A DNA stretch of 64,000 bases, from assembly GCF_021699055.1 (NCBI RefSeq), contig NZ_SSXC01000013.1:1-64000 (forward strand). Direction: 5' to 3'. This stretch comes from Blastococcus sp. MG754426. Its GTDB lineage: Bacteria; Actinomycetota; Actinomycetes; Mycobacteriales; Geodermatophilaceae. The position numbers and the translations under genes were made by a program. The notes below the pieces were generated by a model. That model was not told where the DNA came from, did no database searches, and worked only from the letters and a program-made list of their open reading frames with translations. Below, in pieces: positions 56,150 to 64,000 of the stretch (its first letter is position 1; each line of letters opens with the position of its first letter).

Positions 56150-56920
56150 TCAGCGGGGGGCCATGCGCAGCGCGCCGTCCATCCGGACCACCTCGCCGTT
56201 GAGGTAGCCGTTCTCGACGATCGCGAGCGCCAGCTCGGCGAAGTCCGACGGACGGCCGAGCCGCTTGGGGAAGGGTATGCCCGCCGAGAGCGCGGCCCGC
56301 GCCTCCTCCGGCAGCGAGCCCAGGAGCGGGGTGTCCACCAGCCCGGGGGCGATGGTGCAGACGCGCACACCGACGCTGGAGAGGTCGCGGGCCGCGGGCA
56401 GGGTCATGCCGACGACGCCGCCCTTGGACGCCGAGTACGCCAGCTGGCCGATCTGGCCGTCGTAGGCGGCGATGGAGGCGGTGTTGACGACGACGCCGCG
56501 CTCCCCCTCCTCACCGGGCTCGGTCCGCGCCATCGCGGCGGCGGCCAGCCGCAGGACGTTGAACGTGCCGACCAGGTTGACGCCCAGCACCCGGGTGAAC
56601 CCCGCCAGCTCGTGCGGCGCGCCGTCGCGGCCGACGGTCCGCTGGGCCAGCCCGATGCCCGCGCAGCTGACCGCGATGCGCAGGGGGCGGTCCTTGCCGG
56701 TCGCCTCGGCGACGGCGGCCTCCACCGAGGCCTCGTCGGTGACGTCCGTACGGACGAAGGTGGTGTGCCCGCCCAGCTCGGCGGCGAGCGCCCGCCCGCG
56801 CTCCTCGTTCAGGTCCATGATCGTGACCGCGGCCCCCCGGGCGGCGAGCGCCCGGGCGGTCGCCTCCCCGAGACCGGAGGCTCCCCCGCTGACCACGGCT
56901 GCGACGTCGAAGTTCTTCAT
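56150..56920 (-). CDS. short-chain dehydrogenase/reductase
   Basis: NAD(P)-dependent SDR of 256 residues. The cofactor motif is [15 protein letters not shown]; the [10 protein letters not shown] Ser and YSASKGG Tyr/Lys form the catalytic set, and Asp in MDLNEERG suggests NAD preference. It resembles 3-hydroxyacyl-CoA dehydrogenase type II. The substrate is unknown. ATG 56920 is 7 bases after TACGTT. Confidence 0.9.
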   Translation of the reverse strand: MKNFDVAAVVSGGASGLGEATARALAARGAAVTIMDLNEERGRALAAELGGHTTFVRTDVTDEASVEAAVAEATGKDRPLRIAVSCAGIGLAQRTVGRDGAPHELAGFTRVLGVNLVGTFNVLRLAAAAMARTEPGEEGERGVVVNTASIAAYDGQIGQLAYSASKGGVVGMTLPAARDLSSVGVRVCTIAPGLVDTPLLGSLPEEARAALSAGIPFPKRLGRPSDFAELALAIVENGYLNGEVVRMDGALRMAPR

Positions 56921-56927
56921 GACCCGG

Positions 56928-56933
56928 AACGTA
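56928..56933 (-). promoter_or_regulatory. -10 element, leaderless promoter of the SDR gene
   Basis: TACGTT on the minus strand, 7 bases before the ATG at 56920. Confidence 0.5.
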
Positions 56934-56940
56934 GCCCGAG

Positions 56941-57001
56941 GGAACGGCCTGCCTGCAGGGTCCCGGCGCGAGCCCGCGAGCGGTGGGGGCAGGGACTCCT
57001 T
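56941..57001 (-). repeat. dispersed palindromic element, copy 7
   Basis: CCTGC/GCAGG arms with a CGAGCCCGCGAGCGG centre, GGAACGG at the far end. It runs into the manC stop codon and stands directly before the SDR promoter. Confidence 0.7.
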
Positions 57002-58101
57002 CAGGAGAAGCGGTCGCCGTACCGCTCCTGCACGGCGCCGAGCAGCTGCTTCACCCGCTCGGCGTCGGCGACCGGGCAGACCATGGTCACGTCGGCCGTG
57101 TGCACGATGACGCTGTCCCGGACGCCGACGAGCGCGACCAGGTGCCCCGGGTCGTCGCTGAGGACGATGTTCCCCGCACCGTCCAGGACGACGGCGAGCC
57201 CCTGCACCGCGTTGCCCGCGCCGTCGTCGTCGAGGGTGTGCGCCAGCGCGGGCCAGGAGCCGACGTCCAGCCAGTCGACGTCGAGGTCGACGACCAGCAC
57301 CCGCCCGGGCTCGGTCGCGGACGGCTCGAGGACGGCGTAGTCGACGCTGATCCTCGGCAGCCTCGGGAAGACCTCGGCCAGGACCGCGTCCCGCGCAGGG
57401 CCGGCGGGGGCGGCGACGATCCGGGCCAGCCCCTCGGCCGACGCCGGGAGGTGGTCGGCCAGGGCGTCGAGCACCGTGCGGGCCCGCCAGACGAACATGC
57501 CCGAGTTCCACAGGTAGCCGCCCGACGCCAGGTACTGCTCGGCGGTGGCGCGGTCGGGCTTCTCCCGGAACGACGCCGCCTCGGCCACGCCCGGCTGCCC
57601 GGTGGGCGCGCCGCGCTGGACGTAACCGAAGCCGGTGGCCGGCGCGGTCGGCCGGATGCCGAGCGTGACCAGCGCCCGGGGGTGGTCCGCGAGCGCGTCG
57701 AACGCGGTGCGCAGCGAATCGGTGAACCGATCCACCGGCCGGATGACGTGGTCGGCGCTGACGACGGCGAGCTCTGCCTCCGGGTCCACGTCGGCGACCA
57801 GGGCAGCGGCCAGCCCGACGGCGTTCGCGGTGTCGCGGGCGACCGGCTCGAGCACGAGCCGGTCGGCGAGCAGCTCCGGCAGCGCCACCCGCACCTGGTC
57901 GGCGTACCTGGCCGCCGTGCAGACCCAGACGTTCTCGGCGGGCAGCACCGCGCGCAGCCGCTCCCACGCCTCGGCCAGCAGGCTGCGCGGCACCCCGCCG
58001 GGGCCGACGACGACGTCGAGCAGCTGCTTGGGGCGGCCGCCGCGCGAGAGCGGCCACAGCCGGGTGCCCGAGCCGCCCGCCATGATCACCGCGTGCCGCA
58101 C
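57001..58101 (-). CDS. manC: mannose-1-phosphate guanylyltransferase
   Basis: Enzyme of 366 residues making GDP-mannose from mannose-1-P and [23 protein letters not shown] and KQLLDV form the nucleotide loop, with [14 protein letters not shown] and [10 protein letters not shown]. It is the one-domain form, without an isomerase half, which ManA supplies. GTG 58101 follows the rhamnosyltransferase stop by 1 base, so the two are an operon. Corresponds to Rv3264c. Confidence 0.95.
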   Translation of the reverse strand: MRHAVIMAGGSGTRLWPLSRGGRPKQLLDVVVGPGGVPRSLLAEAWERLRAVLPAENVWVCTAARYADQVRVALPELLADRLVLEPVARDTANAVGLAAALVADVDPEAELAVVSADHVIRPVDRFTDSLRTAFDALADHPRALVTLGIRPTAPATGFGYVQRGAPTGQPGVAEAASFREKPDRATAEQYLASGGYLWNSGMFVWRARTVLDALADHLPASAEGLARIVAAPAGPARDAVLAEVFPRLPRISVDYAVLEPSATEPGRVLVVDLDVDWLDVGSWPALAHTLDDDGAGNAVQGLAVVLDGAGNIVLSDDPGHLVALVGVRDSVIVHTADVTMVCPVADAERVKQLLGAVQERYGDRFS

Positions 58102-58102
58102 G

Positions 58103-59044
58103 TCAGCTCTCCCCCGACCCGGGGCGCGGCTCCGGCACGGCCGCCAGCTCCCGGGCGCGGCGCTGGAACGGGGCGCCGGCGGCGACCCGCCCGCTGACGT
58201 AGGAGATCAGCATCCGGCCCCCGAGCCCGGCGCGGAACGCGGTGCGCAGCGGCGCGTGCCGCCGGCGGGGGTACTGCCCGGAGAGGTACCGCAGCGCGCT
58301 GGTGTGGTGCACGCGCTGCATGCGGTGCGGTTCCCGCTGGGTGGCGTGCCCGCCCTCGTGCTCGACGACGGCGCTGGGCACGTAGACGTGCAGCCAGCCC
58401 GCCCGGGTCAGCCGCTCGGCGAGGTCGACGTCCTCGAAGTACATGAAGTAGCCCGGGTCGAAGCCGCCGACCGACCAGTAGGCCTCCAGGTCCACCAGCA
58501 GGCAGGAGCCGCTCAGCCAGCCCGCGGGGCGCTCCCGCGGGGCCTCCCGCTCGCGGCGGTAGCGTGCGGTCCAGGGGTTGCCGGGCCAGGCCCAGCCGAG
58601 CAGCGCGTGCCCTGCGCCGGTGGACAGCCGCGGCAGGTCCCGCGCGGACGGGTACAGCTCGCCGTCGGGGGTCATGATCGCCGGCCCGAGGGTGGCCGCC
58701 CTCGGCCAGCGGTCGGCGGCGGCCAGGAGCTCGTCGACGGAACCGGGCGCGAAGCGCAGGTCGGGGTTGGCGATGAGGGCGCGGCCGGTGCGGACGTCGG
58801 CGAGCCCGGCGTTCGCGGCCGCGCCGTAGCCGATGTTCCCGCCGGTGCGCAGGATCCGGACGTGCGCGTGGCGCTCCGCGGCCCGCTCCGGCGCGCCGTC
58901 GGTCGAGCCGTTGTCGGCGAGGACCACCTCCACCGGCCGGGTCGTGGCGCCGGCCAGCGAGTCGACGAACTGCTCGAGCGCCGCGCCCGGCGAGTAGGTG
59001 ACGGCGACGACGCGCAGCGGCGGCGGACCGGAGGGAGACGACAC
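58103..59044 (-). CDS. wbbL: GT2 rhamnosyltransferase, WbbL-like
   Basis: Glycosyltransferase of 313 residues. GT2 features: VVLADNGSTDGAPER, NIGYGAAANAGL, NPDLRFAPGS (DxD region), and FEDVDLAERL. Size, motifs and position next to manC match Rv3265c, which adds rhamnose to decaprenyl-PP-GlcNAc to start the galactan linker. GTG 59044 is 8 bases after TAGGGT; the frame is open upstream without similarity. Confidence 0.88.
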   Translation of the reverse strand: MSSPSGPPPLRVVAVTYSPGAALEQFVDSLAGATTRPVEVVLADNGSTDGAPERAAERHAHVRILRTGGNIGYGAAANAGLADVRTGRALIANPDLRFAPGSVDELLAAADRWPRAATLGPAIMTPDGELYPSARDLPRLSTGAGHALLGWAWPGNPWTARYRREREAPRERPAGWLSGSCLLVDLEAYWSVGGFDPGYFMYFEDVDLAERLTRAGWLHVYVPSAVVEHEGGHATQREPHRMQRVHHTSALRYLSGQYPRRRHAPLRTAFRAGLGGRMLISYVSGRVAAGAPFQRRARELAAVPEPRPGSGES

Positions 59045-59052
59045 GGAGGGCA

Positions 59053-59058
59053 ACCCTA
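59053..59058 (-). promoter_or_regulatory. -10 element, leaderless promoter of wbbL
   Basis: TAGGGT on the minus strand, 8 bases before the GTG at 59044. Confidence 0.5.
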
Positions 59059-59120
59059 GGCACTCGGGCGGCCCCGGCGCCCGGCGGCACGGCCCGGCGG
59101 GGTGGGTGGGATGGATGTGA

Positions 59121-60386
<1,266 letters not shown>

Positions 60387-60394
60387 ACCACCTC

Positions 60395-62356
60395 ATGACG
60401 ACGGACAGCACGCTCGACGCCGATGCGCCGGTCTCCCAGGAAGTCGTGACCGAGCCGAGGGAGGAGGAGCTGACGCCGGGCAAGGCCGTCCAGCTGCTCC
60501 AGCGGGTGCTCATGCCGCGCCCGGCCGACCAGCTCAAGGTGCGCAGCCTCTACCTCGACGAGGTCAACTCGGGCCGGGTGCGGGCCAAGGACCGCTTCAC
60601 CGCGGAGCTCGACCCCGGGTGGGAGGTCTCCTTCGCCACCTACTTCAACGCCTTCCCGGCCAGCTACTGGCGCCGGTGGAGCGTCCTGGAGTCGATCGTC
60701 CTCCGGGTGACGGTGTCGGGCACGTGCCGCATCGACGTCTACCGGTCCAAGGCAGACGGCGAGTCGATGCACGTGACGGGTGCCGTCCACGAGGGCGGCG
60801 AGCGGACGCTGGAGTTCGAGCTCGACCTCGGCCCGTTCATCGACGGCGGGTGGTACTGGTTCGACGTCACGACCGACGAGCGCACCACCGTCCGCGACGC
60901 CGGCTGGTACGCGCCGCAGGCGCCCGCCGAGCAGCCCCGCCTGGCCGTCGGCATCTGCACCTACAACCGGCCGGTGGACGCGGTCGCCGCCCTCGAGGCC
61001 CTGGTCGAGGACGAGGTCGTCCGCGAGCAGGTGCACCTCGCCGTCGTCGCCGACCAGGGCAACCAGCACGTGCGGGACGCCGACCGGTACCCGGTGGTGG
61101 CCGAGGCGCTGGGCGAGCGCCTGCGGATCGTCGAGCAGCCCAACCTGGGCGGCAGCGGTGGGTTCGCGCGCACCATCCACGAGTCGTTCACCAACAGCGA
61201 CGCCACGCACATCGTCCTGCTCGACGACGACATCCAGCTCGAGCCCGACAGCCTGCTGCGCGCCCGGGCGTTCGCCGCCTACGCCAAGGACCCGGTGCTG
61301 GTCGGCGGCCAGATGCTCGCCCTGCAGGACCGCTCGGTCCTGCACACGATGGGCGAGATCGTCGACCGGGCGCCGTTCTTCTGGCGCAACGCACCGAACA
61401 CCGAGTACTTCCACGACTTCGGCGAGCGGCCGCTGCGCGAGTCGCCCGACCTGCACCGGCGCATCGACGGTGACTACAACGGCTGGTGGATGTGCCTGAT
61501 CCCCCGCCGGGTCTTCGAGGCCGTGGGCATGCCCCTGCCGGTCTTCATCAAGTGGGACGACGCGGAGTACGGCCTGCGCGCCTTCGCGGCGGGCTTCCCC
61601 ACGGTGTCGCTGCCGGGTGCCGCCATCTGGCACCTGTCCTGGGGCGACAAGGACGACGCCAGCGACTGGCAGGCGTACTTCCACATCCGCAACCGGCTGA
61701 TCGCCGCGGCGCTGCACTCCCCGCACAAGCACGGCGGGACGATGTTCCGCGAGATGCTCAAGGCCGACCTGCGGTTCCTCATGACGCTGCAGTACTCCAC
61801 CGTGGAGCTGCACCAGATGGCCTACCGCGACTTCCTCGCCGGGCCCGAGCACCTCTTCGAGGGCATGCCGCAGTCGATCGTGCGGGCGCGGGAGAAGCGG
61901 ACGACGCACTCGGACGGCAAGGTGCTGAAGTCCTCCGGCGACCTCCCGCTGCCCTCGATGAGCGCCGCCGAGGCCAACCGGTTCCGCAAGATCCCGGTGA
62001 ACCCGCTGTCGATCGGCACCACCCTGCTCAAGGCGATCGCGCACAACGCGACGCCGGTCGACCCGGCCCACCGCGAGGTGCCGCAGCTGAACCTGTCCTT
62101 CCAGGACGCGCAGTGGTTCCTGCTCTCCCGCCTCGACAGCGCGACCGTCGGGACCGCCGACGGCCGTGGTGTCACCTTCCGCCAGCGGGACCCGAAGACC
62201 TTCCGCCGCCTGTTCACCCAGTCCGCCCGCATGCTGCGGCAGATGTCGCGGGAGTTCCCCGAGCTCCAGCGGCGCTACCGCGAGGCGGCCGGGGAGCTGA
62301 CCTCGGTGGACCGCTGGACCGAGGCCTTCGAGTCCTGGGGTTACGAGCGGGTCTGA
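60395..62356 (+). CDS. glfT2: galactofuranosyltransferase GlfT2
   Basis: Polymerising GT2 enzyme of 653 residues building the galactofuranan chain. The N-terminal beta domain leads to LAVGICTYNRPVDAVAALEA, metal motif LLDDDIQLEPDS, FIKWDDAEYGLRAFA and IWHLSWGD, all as in mycobacterial GlfT2. The C-terminal 150 residues are helical. ATG 60395 with glf upstream as an operon. A strong terminator follows. Confidence 0.96.
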   Translation: MTTDSTLDADAPVSQEVVTEPREEELTPGKAVQLLQRVLMPRPADQLKVRSLYLDEVNSGRVRAKDRFTAELDPGWEVSFATYFNAFPASYWRRWSVLESIVLRVTVSGTCRIDVYRSKADGESMHVTGAVHEGGERTLEFELDLGPFIDGGWYWFDVTTDERTTVRDAGWYAPQAPAEQPRLAVGICTYNRPVDAVAALEALVEDEVVREQVHLAVVADQGNQHVRDADRYPVVAEALGERLRIVEQPNLGGSGGFARTIHESFTNSDATHIVLLDDDIQLEPDSLLRARAFAAYAKDPVLVGGQMLALQDRSVLHTMGEIVDRAPFFWRNAPNTEYFHDFGERPLRESPDLHRRIDGDYNGWWMCLIPRRVFEAVGMPLPVFIKWDDAEYGLRAFAAGFPTVSLPGAAIWHLSWGDKDDASDWQAYFHIRNRLIAAALHSPHKHGGTMFREMLKADLRFLMTLQYSTVELHQMAYRDFLAGPEHLFEGMPQSIVRAREKRTTHSDGKVLKSSGDLPLPSMSAAEANRFRKIPVNPLSIGTTLLKAIAHNATPVDPAHREVPQLNLSFQDAQWFLLSRLDSATVGTADGRGVTFRQRDPKTFRRLFTQSARMLRQMSREFPELQRRYREAAGELTSVDRWTEAFESWGYERV

Positions 62357-62366
62357 AGCCTGACCC

Positions 62367-62406
62367 CGAGGGGCCCGGACGGTGCGATCACCGTCCGGGC
62401 CCCTCG
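62367..62406 (+). terminator. terminator of the glf-glfT2 operon
   Basis: 18-bp perfect stem, arms 62367-62384 and 62389-62406, loop CGAT, 10 bases after the glfT2 stop. A second, broken hairpin lies at 62485-62531. No gene is seen in 62357-62589. Confidence 0.85.
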
Positions 62407-62589
62407 TCGTCCGCGCTCTGGGCCGGATCCGTTCGGCAGCCGGGTGACCTTCCGGCGGGAAGCCGGCCGACGGTCGTTCCGTGAGCCGGCCCCTGCTGCC
62501 GTGCAGGTCGCCTTCCCGCACGGCAGCCGGCCCCGCAGTGTCTGCAGCGTGGTGCTCGCTGTCACCAGGGCGCCACCGTGCTGAAGCGC

Positions 62590-63498
62590 TCAGGGCCGGG
62601 TGAAGCGTTCCCCTCGGCCGGCGCGCACCAGCCGGAGCCACTCCCGCCAGCCGGCGGGGTCGCGGCGCGAGACCAGGAAGAACCAGCTGAACCGGACCAG
62701 CTCCAGCGGCCACAGCCAGCGCATCCCGGGCTGGGACATCAGGTAGCCGCGGTTGCGGTAGGTGAAATAGCGCTTGACCTCGTTGCCCGGGTACTGCGCC
62801 GACAGCCGGCCGCCGAGGATCGGCTCGAACTCCGAGGTCCCCTCGGGGTGCAGGTAGGCCGCTCCGACGGCGGTGCCGAACGGCAGCCCGGCGCGGAGCA
62901 GCCGCCGGTGGATCTCGGTCTCGTCGCCGCGGAAGAACAGCCGGTAGTCGGGCACCCCGACCACGTCCAGGGCGTCGGCGCGGAACAGCGCGCCGTTGAA
63001 CAGCGAGGCGTAGCGGGGCAGCACCTCGAGGCCCGCGAAGTCGCTGCGCCGGCGCCGCCAGGTCAGCCCGCGCCGGAGGGGGAAGGCCAGCCGGTCGGGG
63101 TCGGAGAGGTCGGCGACCATCGGCGACACCTGCGCCAGCCCGTGCCTGCAGGCGGTCTCCAGGAGGGTGCCCAGCACCGTCCCGTCGGCCGGGCGGCCGT
63201 CGTCGTCGGCGCACCACACCCAGTCCGCGCCGAGTGCGAGGGCGTGCAGCATCCCCAGCGCGAACCCGCCGGCGCCGCCGAGGTTCCGGCGGCTGGGCAG
63301 GTAGGTGGCCGGCAGGCCGCAGCCGGCCACCACCTCGCCGACGCGCGGATCGGGGCCGTTGTCGACGACGACCACGTGGTCGGGACGGCGGTGCTGCGCC
63401 GCGACGGCCGCGAGGCTCTCGCCGAGCTGCTCCACCCGGTCGCGGGTCACGATCACCGCGACCACCGTCTCGGCGGGCGCGGCGCTCCCCGGGCCCAT
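62590..63498 (-). CDS. glfT1: galactofuranosyltransferase GlfT1
   Basis: GT2 enzyme of 302 residues that primes galactan by adding the first galactofuranose units to the rhamnosyl-GlcNAc lipid. VVAVIVTRDRVEQLGESLAA, ADWVWCADDDGRPADG and FFRGDETEIHRRL are the motifs, with EGTSEFEPILGG and KRYFTYRNRGYL in the C-terminal part. Its start overlaps the stop of the ABC gene (ATGA), as with Rv3782 and its ABC partners. Confidence 0.92.
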   Translation of the reverse strand: MGPGSAAPAETVVAVIVTRDRVEQLGESLAAVAAQHRRPDHVVVVDNGPDPRVGEVVAGCGLPATYLPSRRNLGGAGGFALGMLHALALGADWVWCADDDGRPADGTVLGTLLETACRHGLAQVSPMVADLSDPDRLAFPLRRGLTWRRRRSDFAGLEVLPRYASLFNGALFRADALDVVGVPDYRLFFRGDETEIHRRLLRAGLPFGTAVGAAYLHPEGTSEFEPILGGRLSAQYPGNEVKRYFTYRNRGYLMSQPGMRWLWPLELVRFSWFFLVSRRDPAGWREWLRLVRAGRGERFTRP

Positions 63499-64000
63499 CA
63501 GTGGTTGCCCTTGTAGGCGCGCAGGACCTCTTCCAGCTCGCCGTGCTGGCGGATGCGCCCGTGCTCCATCCAGATGGCGGTGTCGCACAGCTCGCGGAGG
63601 AACTCGTCGGAGTGCGAGGCGAAGACCAGCAGGCCGGCGCGGTCGACGAGCTCGGACAGCCGCTTCTTGGACTTCTCGAGGAAGGCCGCGTCGACCGCAC
63701 CGATGCCCTCGTCGAGCACGAGGATCTCCGGGTCGATGCTGGTGACGACGCCGAGGGCCAGCCGGATGCGCATGCCGGTGGAGTAGGTGCGCAGCGGCAT
63801 GCGGAGGAAGTCGCCGAGCTCGGTGAAGTCGGCGATGTCGTCGATCCGGTCCTCCATCTCCTTGCGCGTGGCGCCGAGGAAGAGGCCGCGGACGATGATG
63901 TTCTCCAGGCCCGAGATCTCCGGGTCCATGCCGACGCCCAGGTCGAAGACGGGCGCCACCCGGCCGCGGACCTCGGCGGAGCCGCGGGTCGGCTCGTAGA
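63498..64000 (-). CDS. wzt: polysaccharide ABC transporter ATP-binding protein (partial)
   Basis: C-terminal 167 residues of an ABC ATPase; the start is beyond the window. GRVAPVFDLGVGMDPEISG, GLENIIVRGLFLGA, signature YSTGMRIRLALG, Walker B EILVLDEGIGAVD and FASHS with the H-loop. The PVFDLGVGM segment is typical of Wzt/RfbE exporters of wall polysaccharide (Rv3781-like). It should export the lipid-linked galactan. Confidence 0.92.
   Translation of the reverse strand, partial: YEPTRGSAEVRGRVAPVFDLGVGMDPEISGLENIIVRGLFLGATRKEMEDRIDDIADFTELGDFLRMPLRTYSTGMRIRLALGVVTSIDPEILVLDEGIGAVDAAFLEKSKKRLSELVDRAGLLVFASHSDEFLRELCDTAIWMEHGRIRQHGELEEVLRAYKGNH

Overview
The window is very GC-rich, densely packed actinobacterial chromosome with no IS element, prophage, CRISPR array, tRNA or rRNA that I could see. 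The gene order follows Mycobacterium tuberculosis Rv3208 to Rv3265c: TetR, DUF3107, ferritin-like, RhlE and beta-propeller on the left; then Rv3235 family, secA, hpf, comF, lpqB, mtrB, mtrA, ahcY, manA, SIS, pmm, DUF3499, zincin, whiB, fbiA, fbiB, manC and wbbL. Base composition, wall genes and intergenic repeats suggest a non-mycolate actinomycete, most likely Geodermatophilaceae (Blastococcus, Geodermatophilus or Modestobacter type). That placement is inference.

Layout. 0-17 kb: hydrolases, a CTG-started DEAD-box helicase, a RecB-like nuclease, a PHP phosphoesterase, a WS/DGAT with an altered active site, and a CpaE-like ATPase with a SAF protein and an HTH regulator. 17-20 kb: a LysM protein, an Rv3235-family protein and a SigL-like ECF sigma/anti-sigma pair. 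20.4-29.3 kb: a nine-gene, mostly overlapping operon (two methyltransferases, a CDP-alcohol phosphotransferase fused to an LtaS-like phosphatase domain, an MDR dehydrogenase, a degenerate PTPS/QueD homologue, a GT4 glycosyltransferase, a flippase-like membrane protein, a RibD reductase domain and GTP cyclohydrolase II). 29-41 kb: secA, a PPOX protein, hpf, comF, lpqB-mtrB-mtrA and ahcY. 41-49 kb: mannose activation (manA, SIS, pmm), glpD, DUF808, Trm112. 49-57 kb: zincin-like protein, whiB, F420 genes cofD/cofE, rmlA, a DNA glycosylase, an SDR. 57-64 kb: manC, wbbL-type rhamnosyltransferase, glf, glfT2, glfT1 and the start of a wzt-type ATPase, i.e. galactofuranan wall polysaccharide synthesis and export.

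The main discovery candidate is the 18.9-29.3 kb island. Four sites of the form TGAACC-N16-CGT, all with exactly 16 bases of spacer, lie inside it: two divergent ones between the sigma gene and the operon, one before the fusion gene and one before the flippase gene. This is the promoter type I recall for mycobacterial SigL. By eye I found no such site elsewhere in the window. The island therefore looks like a self-contained ECF regulon that takes a GTP-derived pyrimidine or pterin, methylates and glycosylates it, and attaches it to or moves it across the membrane. I know of no assigned product for this combination.

Other signals: a family of seven palindromic intergenic elements between 34.6 and 57 kb that mostly abut stop codons; about fifteen genes with TANNNT 6-10 bases before the start codon (leaderless or nearly so); and several enzymes with altered catalytic residues.
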